Source: Arthrobacter sp. (lineage in GTDB: Bacteria > Actinomycetota > Actinomycetes > Actinomycetales > Micrococcaceae). From it: a stretch of DNA of 23,161 nt. Positions 13,896-21,130 of the stretch are shown in pieces. The stretch's first letter is position 1; every line of letters begins with the position of its first letter. The DNA is taken from positions 1 to 23,161 of the forward strand of contig JASLAA010000193.1 in NCBI GenBank assembly GCA_030147325.1, given 5' to 3'. The notes under the pieces are model-generated. The model had not been told where the DNA came from and ran no database searches. It worked only from the letters and a program-made list of their open reading frames with translations. Made by a program: the position numbers and the translations under genes.

Positions 13896-14990
13896 TCAGG
13901 AACCCGTGGTCGCGGTGAGGAGGGTGCCTGCCATCTTGCGGACGACGTCGGCGACGCCGGGGGCGCTCAGATAAGCGGGCGGCAGGGCGCTCGTACCGTG
14001 CAGCGCTCCGAGTATCCCGCCGGCAACCGAGCAGGCGATGACACCGGAGGCGTCCGACCTGCCTGCCGCGGCAGCATGCGCGAGTGCTGCCGCGAACTGC
14101 TCCCGGGGCGACTCCGACGTGGCGACGCCCTCACGGGCCGCCTCCAGAGCGGCCTCGAACGTTCCTGCCGCCGTCGTTCCCGCCGCCGTCGTCCCCGCCT
14201 CCACCGTTCCGGGCTCGGAGGGCACGTCATCCGCGGATCCGCCCGGGGACCGATGTGCCCCGTCCCGCCGTCCAACGGCAGCCAGGTGGTCTTCCTCGCG
14301 CCGCTCCATGCTGACCGCCTCCTCCAGGCCGGAGCCCTCGATCGCCACGGCGCGGATGATGCCGCTGTAGAGGGCGGCGGTGCCCTTGGCCGCAGGCGAC
14401 CCGTGGGTCAGCGCCGCCGCATCGGTGGTCAAGCGCTCGACCATGCTCGCGGGGATGCGCGGGACCAGCCCGAAAGGTGCCGATCGCAGCAGGGCCCCGG
14501 GGCCCTGCGACAGCGGGTTGAGGGGGCGGAACTGCGTCCCCATCTCGCCCGTCAGCAGGGCGCGCACGGTGTCGGGGTCCGCGTCGGGCACGGGCAGGAT
14601 CGCCTCCTGCCGATCCAGCCAGCGGGCGGGAGCAGCGGGGGCGCGGGGTGGGAGGTGCTCACCCTGCCGCCCGAGCCAGCGGAGGTAGGCGAGCCAGAGG
14701 CAGGCCGTCTCATCGGCGGCGACGCCGTCGTTCGCCCACTCGAGGGCCTCGGTCAGGCCGTCGACCGTGTACAGGGTGAGGTGCGTCGCCTCGGACACCG
14801 CGACGTCCTCCGGGTCCTCGAGTGCTGCGAGCGGATCGTCGCCGGCGGCGCTCAGCAGGCCGTAGGCGTCACCCGCCATGGTTCCGAGCAGGCAACCGAG
14901 CACGCGGTCCGCGTAGGTCGTCGATCCGGCGCCGGGGGTACGTCCGTCGCGGTCGTTCGTCTCTGGGCCGGAGGTGCTGTCATTCGTCAC
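13896..14990 (-). CDS. ADP-ribosylglycohydrolase-like protein with altered metal-site motifs
   Basis: This 364-residue protein of the ADP-ribosylglycohydrolase (DraG/ARH) fold shows DRVLGCLLGTMAGDAYG (28-44), LTLYTVDGLTEALEWANDGVAADETACLWLAYLRWLG (71-107), GEMGT, RSAPFGLVP and LTHGSPAAKGTAALYSGII (194-212). Active members bind two Mg2+ through an S/T-D-D-T motif near the N-terminus and a D-x-D motif near the C-terminus. Here these read SEAT (66-69) and GRSDASG (310-316), so several ligands are missing. The protein may be catalytically dead or use a different site. A variable insertion (about 230-285) contains a 15-bp tandem repeat. The GTG start has TAGACT 6 nt upstream. It is divergent from sbcD. 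Target unknown. Confidence 0.85.
   Translation of the reverse strand: MTNDSTSGPETNDRDGRTPGAGSTTYADRVLGCLLGTMAGDAYGLLSAAGDDPLAALEDPEDVAVSEATHLTLYTVDGLTEALEWANDGVAADETACLWLAYLRWLGRQGEHLPPRAPAAPARWLDRQEAILPVPDADPDTVRALLTGEMGTQFRPLNPLSQGPGALLRSAPFGLVPRIPASMVERLTTDAAALTHGSPAAKGTAALYSGIIRAVAIEGSGLEEAVSMERREEDHLAAVGRRDGAHRSPGGSADDVPSEPGTVEAGTTAAGTTAAGTFEAALEAAREGVATSESPREQFAAALAHAAAAGRSDASGVIACSVAGGILGALHGTSALPPAYLSAPGVADVVRKMAGTLLTATTGS
14161..14210 (-). repeat. 15-bp tandem repeat inside the glycohydrolase-like gene
   Basis: About 3.3 imperfect copies of a 15-bp unit begin at 14161, 14176 and 14191 (GTTCCTGCCGCCGTC and variants). They encode a repeated AGTTA pentapeptide around residues 265-277. 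The length is in frame, so copy-number change would preserve the protein. Confidence 0.75.
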
Positions 14991-14996
14991 ACCCCC

Positions 14997-15002
14997 AGTC
15001 TA
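14997..15002 (-). promoter_or_regulatory. -10 box of a leaderless promoter for the glycohydrolase-like gene
   Basis: The minus strand reads TAGACT, then GGGGGT, then GTG (14990). About 179 nt separate it from the divergent sbcD -10 box. I saw no SOS-box-like element or other clear operator between them. Confidence 0.65.
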
Positions 15003-15181
15003 GGGAGGAGGCGCGGCGCCGGGGCTCCGAGGTCCTCCCGACCCGCGCGAGGAAGGCTCTTCGGGACCGCGGACGAGCAGCGAGGACACGCGGTACGTCA
15101 GGACCGGTCCGTCCGGACGCCCTGCGCCGATCCGGTCGCGGGTTTCGCCGCGCTGATCCGTCGAATGTCGCCGCTCGGCGG

Positions 15182-15187
15182 TAGCGT
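15182..15187 (+). promoter_or_regulatory. -10 box of a leaderless promoter for sbcD
   Basis: TAGCGT lies 7 nt before the ATG at 15195 and fixes the sbcD start, although the frame is open for 445 codons further upstream. Confidence 0.6.
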
Positions 15188-15194
15188 GAAAATC

Positions 15195-16358
15195 ATGAGG
15201 ATCCTCCATACGTCCGACTGGCACCTCGGCCGCTCGTTCCACGGCACCGGGACACTCGATGCCCAACGGATCTTCATCGACAACCTCGAGAAGACGGTGC
15301 GCGAGGAAGGCGTCGATGTCGTCCTCGTGGCCGGGGACGTCTACGATCGCGCACTTCCGGCCGTGGACGTCGTGGCACTGTTCGACGACGCCCTCGAACG
15401 CCTGACCGTAGCCGGCGCCCAGGTGATCGTCAGCAGCGGTAACCATGACTCCGCGACCAGGCTCGGGTTCGGCGGTCGTATCCTCGCCAGGGGCGGTGTC
15501 CACCTCAGGACACGCGTCGAGGACATCGCCAGGCCTGTGGTGTTCCCGCTCGGTCCTGATGCCGAACTCGCGGTCTACGGTGTGCCCTACCTGGAGCCCC
15601 GCATGGTCGTGCAGGCCCTGGACGCCGAGGCCGGAACGCATACCGCCGTCACCCGGGCCGCCCTGGATCGCGTCCGCGAGGACATCGCGATCAGGAGCAT
15701 CACGCGCCGGGTCGTTCCGGTCGTGATGGCGCACACCTTCGCCGCCGGCGGGACGGGCTCGGACAGTGAGCGGGACCTCGCGATCGGCGGGCTCGGATCC
15801 GTCCCGCTCTCGCTGTTCGACGGCTTCGCGTACAGTGCGCTGGGCCACCTGCACGGCAAGCAGAAGCTGTCCGATACGGTGCGTTACTCGGGGTCACCCC
15901 TGGCGTACTCCTTCTCCGAGGCGGGGCAGAGCAAGGGTGCCTGGCTCCTCGACGTCGAGGCCGGGGGAGTGGGAGACATCCGGTCCGTCGACTGGCCTGC
16001 TCCGCGTGACCTGGCTGTCCTCAGCGGGACGCTCGGGGACCTCCTGATCCGTCCCGATCTCGACTGGGCCCAGTCGGCCTACTGTCACGTCACGCTCGTC
16101 GACGCGGAGCGTCCCGCCCGCGCCATGGAGCAACTGAGGACCCGCTTCCCCGACACGCTCGTGCTCGCCTTCGCACCCGAGGGTGGCGAGCGAGACGATG
16201 TGCGCACCTACAGCCAGCGCATCGCCGGCGCGCGGGACGACACCGACATCTGCTGCGGGTTCCTCGAGCACGTCAGGGGCCGGAAGGCCTCACAGGAGGA
16301 GCAGGACCTCATCCGCTCGACGGTCGACGCCGCACTGAGCCTGGCTCACGAGCGTTAG
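15195..16358 (+). CDS. sbcD: SbcD, nuclease subunit of the SbcCD complex
   Basis: This 387-residue Mre11-type metallophosphoesterase is the Mn-dependent nuclease of SbcCD, which opens DNA hairpins and processes blocked double-strand ends. Phosphoesterase motifs are HTSDWHLGRSF (5-15; D8, H10), VAGDVYDRA (45-53; D48), SSGNHDS (80-86; N83, H84), MAHTF (178-182; H180) and LGHLHGKQ (216-223; H218, H220). The C-terminal part (about 260-387) is the capping domain. Length is normal. The stop is 8 nt before sbcC, the standard operon order. In actinobacteria SbcCD contributes to single-strand annealing or end processing beside AdnAB/RecBCD. Confidence 0.96.
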   Translation: MRILHTSDWHLGRSFHGTGTLDAQRIFIDNLEKTVREEGVDVVLVAGDVYDRALPAVDVVALFDDALERLTVAGAQVIVSSGNHDSATRLGFGGRILARGGVHLRTRVEDIARPVVFPLGPDAELAVYGVPYLEPRMVVQALDAEAGTHTAVTRAALDRVREDIAIRSITRRVVPVVMAHTFAAGGTGSDSERDLAIGGLGSVPLSLFDGFAYSALGHLHGKQKLSDTVRYSGSPLAYSFSEAGQSKGAWLLDVEAGGVGDIRSVDWPAPRDLAVLSGTLGDLLIRPDLDWAQSAYCHVTLVDAERPARAMEQLRTRFPDTLVLAFAPEGGERDDVRTYSQRIAGARDDTDICCGFLEHVRGRKASQEEQDLIRSTVDAALSLAHER

Positions 16359-16366
16359 GACAGCGG

Positions 16367-19300
16367 ATGAGACTCCACCACCTCGAGATCCAGGCCTTCG
16401 GACCGTTCGCCGATCGGCAGAGCGTCGATTTCGACGCGCTCTCCAGCCAGGGACTGTTCCTGCTCAACGGGCCCACGGGTGCCGGCAAGTCCAGCGTGCT
16501 CGATGCCGTGTGCTTCGCGCTCTACGGCTCGGTTCCCGGCGCGCGACAGGCAGCGAAGAGACTGCGGAGCGATCATGCGGCCGCAACCGTCGCCCCCGAG
16601 GTCTCGCTCGAGTTCTCCGCCGGAGGGCGCCGCTTCAGGGTGGTGCGTTCACCCGCCTGGGATCGCCCCTCCCGTCGGGGGACCGGGACCACACCCGAAC
16701 AGGCCCGCACGCTCCTCAGCGAGCGCGTCGGGGACGAGTGGGTGCAGAAGTCTGCGCGCAACGACGAGGCCGGGCATGAGTTGCACGCTCTCCTCGGGAT
16801 GGACAAGGAACAGTTCACGAAGGTCGTAATGCTCCCGCAGGGGGAGTTCGCCGCCTTCCTCCGCGCCGACGCCAAGCCGCGGCGGGAGCTGCTGCAGAAG
16901 CTCTTCTCGACCACGCGCTTCGAGGAACTCGAGGGTCTCCTCACCGAGCAGAGCCAACGAGCCGCCCGGGAGCTCGCTGAACACGAGGGGCACCAGCGGA
17001 GCCTGTTCCTGCGGGCGATCGATGAGGCGGAGCGGCATGACCTCGGTGCGGCCGACCTGGGAGTCGACCCCGCGTCCTCCGAGGACTGGGCGGCTTCCCT
17101 GCGGGTGATCCTGACGGCGCTCACCGACCGGAGGGACGCCTCCGTCCTCGAGAGCACCGAGCTGGCGGAGAGCAGCGCCCTCGCGGACGGAGCCGTCGGC
17201 GAACTGCGGCGGAGACGTGAGCGGTTCGACGCCCTCGAACGGATCCGTGGGCTGCAGGCACGCCATGAAGAACGCGAGGCGGATGTCGCCCTCATCGTCG
17301 ATCAGGTGCGGCGCCACGAACAGGCGCTGGGGCTCGCGACGGTGTTGCAGCTGGAGGATGAGGCGGAGTCGGCGGCCGACCGGGCCGGTCGCCGCTACCG
17401 GGAAGCCGTGGATCTCCTGGCGGACGACACCACCGCGCTCGGCTTTCTCGCGGGAGACGCCCACCGGGAGGACATCGCCCGGGAGGACGTCGTCGCGGCG
17501 TGCGCTGCGTCGTCCTCGGCTCTGGGCGTGCTGCGCGCGGCCCTCCCGGACGAACGGATGCTGATCGACGTCAGGGCAGCACTGCGGACGACGCGGGCGG
17601 AGCTCCGATCGCTGGACCAGCGCCTGATCTCCGTCGATGCGGAGATCTCGGAGCTGCAGCGTGAGCAGGCCGTGGACGCCGCGACCCTGGTCGACGAGCG
17701 GCAGGCTGCGGACGGGCTCACCCATCTGCAGGCGGAGTTCGACGCGACCCAGGCTGCCGAGCGCACGGTGGACCGGTACCTGCTCGCGGAGAAGCGGCGC
17801 CTCTCCGCGGACGCGGAGCACGCGGTGGCGGCGGAGAGTTTCCTCGAACTCAAGGAGCAGTGGCTCGCCAAGCTCCAGGTGCGGCTCGAGCAGGCCGCCG
17901 AGGAGTTGGCAGAGCGACTCGTGGACGGTGAGCCTTGCCCCGTGTGCGGCAGCTCCGAGCATCCCGCGCCCGTGGCGTCACCGGGAGGCGACAGGGTCAC
18001 GCTGGAGGAGGAACAGCAGGCCCGGCGCCTGCAGAGCGAAGCAGAGGGTGCCCTGCACGACGCACGCGAGGCCCGTGACATCGCCCGGCTCGAAGCTGCG
18101 GATCTCGCCGCCCGCGGCGGTGCCCTGGAGCCGGCAGCTGCGGCGGCCGCGACCCGGGCCGCCCGCGCGAGGCTCGACGCCGCCGCAGCTGCACAGGCGC
18201 GCAGCAGCGTGCTCGAGGAGCGGATGCGACGGGCGGTCGACGAGGAGAAGCGCCGGTGCGTGGTCCGCGACGGGTTGCGGGACGCGACCGCAGCAGCCGT
18301 CGCCCGGACGTCGTCGTTGACGGAGCAGGAGACGGCGTTGTCGGAGCGCCTCGCCGGACTGCAGGGGGAGGCACCGACGCTCACGGCGCGCGTCGTCGCT
18401 GTCCAGGGCGCGTGTGACCACCTCGAAGCGGTGAGGGACGCGCTGGACGGGATGCGTCAGGCGGTTCGCGCCCAGGAGGACAGCCGGCTGCGGGTGCGAA
18501 CCGCACTCCGTGACACACCCTTCGGCTCGGCAGAGGATGCGCGGGCGGCGCTCCTGCCCGCCGAGTCCCATGGGCGCCAGGTCGACGAGGTGAAGGAGCA
18601 CGAGGCGCGCGCTCACCGGCTACAGGCCGCCTGGAGTGACGAGGCGGTGCAGGAGACCCTGCGTGAGCACCAGAACGGTACGGAACCGCCGGACGACGAG
18701 GATCAGCGTCGCGCTGGTGCCGCCGCCGACGATCTTCGCGCGCGGGCCCAGAAAGCCGGGATCGGTGCCGAGGTGCTCGGGCACTCGGTCGGGCAACTCG
18801 AGGTGTATGCGCGGAAGCTCGCTGAACTCGACAGCACCATCGCCCCGTTGCGGGAACGCGCAAGGATGGTCGCAGGAGTGGCGGAGACGGCACGCGGCGG
18901 AGGGGAGAACCTCTACAAGATGACGCTGGCCACCTACGTCCTCGCGTCGCGCCTCGAGCAGGTGGCGGAGGCTGCGACGGAACGCCTCCTCCAGATGTCG
19001 GATGGCCGGTACGCACTGGTGCACAGCGACGCCACGGCGGGCAACAAGCGATCAGGCCTCGGGCTCAACGTGATCGATGGCTGGACGGGGAATCGACGTG
19101 ACACCTCGACGCTGTCCGGAGGGGAGTCCTTCATGGCGTCCCTCGCGCTCGCGCTCGGGCTGGCCGACGTCGTGCAGCAGGAATCGGGGGGACTGGACAT
19201 CGAGACGCTGTTCGTCGACGAAGGGTTCGGCTCCCTCGACGACCAGGCACTGGAGCAGGTGATGGACGCACTCGAGGGCCTTCGGAGCGGTGGCCGTGTG

Positions 19301-19417
19301 GTGGGGCTGGTCAGCCATGTACCCGAACTCAAGCAGCGGGTCGGCGCGCAGCTCCAGGTGGTGAAGGGTCGGCAGGGCTCGAGCCTGCACTTCGTGGCGC
19401 AGCCCGCCAGCGTGTAA
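16367..19417 (+). CDS. sbcC: SbcC, SMC-like ATPase subunit of the SbcCD complex
   Basis: This 1016-residue Rad50-type ATPase shows Walker A NGPTGAGKSS (34-43). Two long coiled-coil arms (about 170-510 and 545-870) flank the zinc hook CPVC (C524, C527), through which two complexes join. The ABC signature LSGGES is at 916-921, and Walker B with the D-loop (LFVDEGFGSLD) lies at about 947-957. It holds DNA ends and controls SbcD nuclease activity by ATP hydrolysis. The ATG has AGGA 6 nt upstream (16357-16360). Arms are rich in Ala, Arg and Glu, normal for the family in high-GC hosts. The TAA stop is part of TAAACT (19415-19420), a possible -10 for the next gene. Confidence 0.96.
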   Translation: MRLHHLEIQAFGPFADRQSVDFDALSSQGLFLLNGPTGAGKSSVLDAVCFALYGSVPGARQAAKRLRSDHAAATVAPEVSLEFSAGGRRFRVVRSPAWDRPSRRGTGTTPEQARTLLSERVGDEWVQKSARNDEAGHELHALLGMDKEQFTKVVMLPQGEFAAFLRADAKPRRELLQKLFSTTRFEELEGLLTEQSQRAARELAEHEGHQRSLFLRAIDEAERHDLGAADLGVDPASSEDWAASLRVILTALTDRRDASVLESTELAESSALADGAVGELRRRRERFDALERIRGLQARHEEREADVALIVDQVRRHEQALGLATVLQLEDEAESAADRAGRRYREAVDLLADDTTALGFLAGDAHREDIAREDVVAACAASSSALGVLRAALPDERMLIDVRAALRTTRAELRSLDQRLISVDAEISELQREQAVDAATLVDERQAADGLTHLQAEFDATQAAERTVDRYLLAEKRRLSADAEHAVAAESFLELKEQWLAKLQVRLEQAAEELAERLVDGEPCPVCGSSEHPAPVASPGGDRVTLEEEQQARRLQSEAEGALHDAREARDIARLEAADLAARGGALEPAAAAAATRAARARLDAAAAAQARSSVLEERMRRAVDEEKRRCVVRDGLRDATAAAVARTSSLTEQETALSERLAGLQGEAPTLTARVVAVQGACDHLEAVRDALDGMRQAVRAQEDSRLRVRTALRDTPFGSAEDARAALLPAESHGRQVDEVKEHEARAHRLQAAWSDEAVQETLREHQNGTEPPDDEDQRRAGAAADDLRARAQKAGIGAEVLGHSVGQLEVYARKLAELDSTIAPLRERARMVAGVAETARGGGENLYKMTLATYVLASRLEQVAEAATERLLQMSDGRYALVHSDATAGNKRSGLGLNVIDGWTGNRRDTSTLSGGESFMASLALALGLADVVQQESGGLDIETLFVDEGFGSLDDQALEQVMDALEGLRSGGRVVGLVSHVPELKQRVGAQLQVVKGRQGSSLHFVAQPASV

Positions 19418-19420
19418 ACT
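19415..19420 (+). promoter_or_regulatory. Candidate -10 box for the second MFS gene, overlapping the sbcC stop
   Basis: TAAACT includes the sbcC stop TAA and resembles the boxes at 11882 and elsewhere. No start codon lies 6-7 nt downstream, so the transcript would carry a leader of about 60 nt with GGAGG at 19448-19452. Confidence 0.35.
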
Positions 19421-19487
19421 TGGGCGGTCACCGGGTTGTGCGCATCGGGAGGGGGGACGATGCGCGTTCTGTGCACCCGGAAAGAGT

Positions 19488-20819
19488 ATGTACAAGAATT
19501 CCTCCTCGGCCTCGCCGACATCTTCGTCCTCCCCCGACACGGCAGGTCCCACCCCCGGTCCCGACGGAACGGGAACCTCCCGGCTCGGCCGGTTCGGCGT
19601 CCTGCCCCGCCTTGCGGGAACCTCCTTCCTCGTCATCGGTCTCTTCGCGCGGGTCCCCCTCGCCATGCTCACCGTCGGCGCCCTGACCCTCGTGACCACC
19701 GCCAGCGGCTCCTACGCCGCCGGGGGCTTCGCCGCCGGGGCCGTGGGCCTCGGTTCGGCTCTCGGGGCGCCGTTGCTCGGATTCCTCGCCGACAAGCGCG
19801 GGCAGCGCATCGTGCTGCTGGTATCGGCAGTGCTCAACACCCTTGCGATCGTCGGTCTGCTCATGGTTGCCGGCACGAGCGTGACGTTCACCGGCTGGCC
19901 GCTCACCGCCGTGCTCCTGGCCTCGTTCGCCATGGGCTTCACCTGCCCGCAGATCGGTCCGCTCGCGAGGGTCCGCTGGATGGCGATGACGCGCCGCGGC
20001 CCGCGGTCCGCCCTGGACACCGCGCTGTCCTATGAGGGTACGGCGGACGAGCTGACGTTCGTCCTCGGTCCGGCCCTGGTCGGGCTGCTGGCGAGCCTGA
20101 TCGCGCCGTGGCTTCCCCTGGCCCTCGCCGCTGCCCTGACCATCACCCTGGTGACTGCCTTCGCCGTCCACCCGACCGTCGCCTACAGCGATGCAGGGCG
20201 CGTGCCCGGCAGCCCGGCGGATGAGGAGGAGGATGCCGCGGCTTCCGGCGAGGGGGGCCGTTCTGCCCTGGTCCTCGTGCCGGTTGCAGGAATGCTGGCG
20301 ATGGGTACGTTCTTCGGTTCCACCCAGACCTTCCTCACCGCGTTCGCCGGGCAGTTCGGCTCCACGGAAGCCGCCGGCCTCCTGTATGCGGTCATGGGCC
20401 TCAGCTCGGCTGCCGCGGCGTTGTCGGTGGCCTACTGGTCCCCGCGGTTCCGCCACACGAGCCGGTGGATCCTCTCCGCAGCCGGAATGGCCCTGGCCGC
20501 TGCGGCCCTCGCACTGCCCGGGGCGGTTCCCGGCATGCTCGCGGTACTGTTCCTGCTCGGCGTCTTCGTGGGTCCCACCATGGTCACCATCTTCTCGATC
20601 GGCTCCGTGGTCGCACCGGCGCATCGGCTGGGTACCGTCATGACTCTGCTCGCGAGCGGCATCGTCGCGGGCACGGCCCTGGGGTCGGCCCTCGCCGGGA
20701 CGCTCGCGGATACCGGAGGGGCCTCGGGAGCCTCGGTCGTGCCGCTGCTTGCAGCGGTCGCCCTGCTCGTCCTCGGCGCGGTGTCCGCGATCGCGCTCCG
20801 CCGGACCGTGAAGGCCTGA
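19488..20819 (+). CDS. MFS transporter
   Basis: This 443-residue polytopic membrane protein of the major facilitator superfamily resembles sugar-efflux or drug-efflux permeases. A disordered Ser/Pro/Thr/Gly-rich N-terminal tail (1-30) precedes about 12 hydrophobic segments. GFLADKRGQRIVLL (about 97-110) corresponds to MFS motif A, and SYEGTADELTFVLGPALVG (about 181-199) covers the motif C-like fifth helix. An acidic cytoplasmic loop (about 238-262) divides the halves. The ATG at 19488 has only a weak ribosome site (GGAAAG), while a much better-placed start at 19460 leads into another frame. Substrate unknown. It follows sbcC by 70 nt, probably by chance and not function. Confidence 0.85.
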   Translation: MYKNSSSASPTSSSSPDTAGPTPGPDGTGTSRLGRFGVLPRLAGTSFLVIGLFARVPLAMLTVGALTLVTTASGSYAAGGFAAGAVGLGSALGAPLLGFLADKRGQRIVLLVSAVLNTLAIVGLLMVAGTSVTFTGWPLTAVLLASFAMGFTCPQIGPLARVRWMAMTRRGPRSALDTALSYEGTADELTFVLGPALVGLLASLIAPWLPLALAAALTITLVTAFAVHPTVAYSDAGRVPGSPADEEEDAAASGEGGRSALVLVPVAGMLAMGTFFGSTQTFLTAFAGQFGSTEAAGLLYAVMGLSSAAAALSVAYWSPRFRHTSRWILSAAGMALAAAALALPGAVPGMLAVLFLLGVFVGPTMVTIFSIGSVVAPAHRLGTVMTLLASGIVAGTALGSALAGTLADTGGASGASVVPLLAAVALLVLGAVSAIALRRTVKA

Positions 20820-20831
20820 CTGCCACCGGCC

Positions 20832-20859
20832 GTCGATGGTCAGCCGGCTGTCCATCGAC
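20832..20859 (+). terminator. Hairpin after the second MFS gene
   Basis: GTCGATGG (20832-20839) pairs with CCATCGAC (20852-20859) around a 12-nt loop that itself contains the palindrome CAGCCGGCTG. It starts 12 nt after the stop. It overlaps the -35 proposed for the small acidic gene. Confidence 0.5.
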
Positions 20860-20878
20860 CGGGGTTCGAGCATAGGAT
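20849..20878 (+). promoter_or_regulatory. Candidate promoter of the small acidic protein gene
   Basis: TGTCCA (20849-20854), an 18-nt spacer and TAGGAT (20873-20878) form a housekeeping-sigma-like promoter. Transcription would begin near 20885, leaving a short leader with AGGAGG. Confidence 0.45.
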
Positions 20879-20907
20879 CGCAGGACATCCGCGACGCAGG
20901 AGGAAAC

Positions 20908-21078
20908 ATGAGCAACGAAGACACGGGGCTGAACGAGCCCGGGCGCGACGACTCCGACACATCGGATGGTGCGGGTCCCGAGGGGACCATCCCCGCGAGC
21001 GAGACCGGGGTGGCTGCGGGGGCCACGGACGAGCCGAGCCAGTTCGAACCTGAAGAGGACGACGGCGACAGCGCGTAG
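20908..21078 (+). CDS. Small acidic, probably disordered protein (56 aa)
   Basis: The ATG at 20908 has a near-perfect ribosome site AGGAGG (20898-20903) 4 nt upstream, the best in the window, so it is very likely translated. The 56 residues are dominated by Asp, Glu, Gly, Ser and Thr, end in EEDDGDSA, and have one arginine and no lysine, cysteine or hydrophobic core. The net charge is strongly negative. I do not recognise a family. In-frame extension to 20836 would lack a ribosome site and cross the candidate promoter. It ends just before a strong hairpin shared with the convergent kinase gene. Function unknown; a phosphorylation target of the neighbouring kinase is speculation. Confidence 0.75.
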   Translation: MSNEDTGLNEPGRDDSDTSDGAGPEGTIPASETGVAAGATDEPSQFEPEEDDGDSA

Positions 21079-21083
21079 CGGTT

Positions 21084-21111
21084 CGGCCCCGGCGGTCCGG
21101 CCCCGGCGGTC
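21084..21111. repeat. 14-bp tandem duplication overlapping a terminator arm
   Basis: CGGCCCCGGCGGTC occurs twice in direct succession (21084-21097 and 21098-21111). The second copy forms most of the left arm of the hairpin at 21097-21129. Confidence 0.85.
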
Positions 21112-21129
21112 TGGCACCGCCGGGGCCGG
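21097..21129. terminator. Bidirectional terminator between the acidic gene and the kinase gene
   Basis: This is a perfect 14-bp stem: CCGGCCCCGGCGGT (21097-21110), loop CTGGC, complement 21116-21129. It ends 1 nt before the kinase stop codon (21131-21133) and 18 nt after the acidic gene, so it can end both convergent transcripts. Confidence 0.85.
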
Positions 21130-21130
21130 C

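Noticed and set aside
15003..15181. SOS (LexA) box in the sbcD promoter region
   Set aside because: GAATGTCG near 15163 only faintly resembles half of the actinobacterial GAAC-N4-GTTC box, and no second half is present.
13860..15194. Long in-frame open stretch upstream of sbcD
   Set aside because: It is antisense to the glycohydrolase-like gene and has shadow composition. The SbcD family start MRILHTSDWHLG and the -10 box at 15182 place the start at 15195.
16649..17962. 437-codon minus-strand open frame inside sbcC
   Set aside because: It is antisense to the SbcC coiled coil and low in complexity, with no start signal or recognisable motif.
19428..21026. 532-codon minus-strand open frame
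   Set aside because: It is antisense to the MFS and acidic genes, dominated by Gly/Arg/Glu/Gln, and a typical high-GC shadow.
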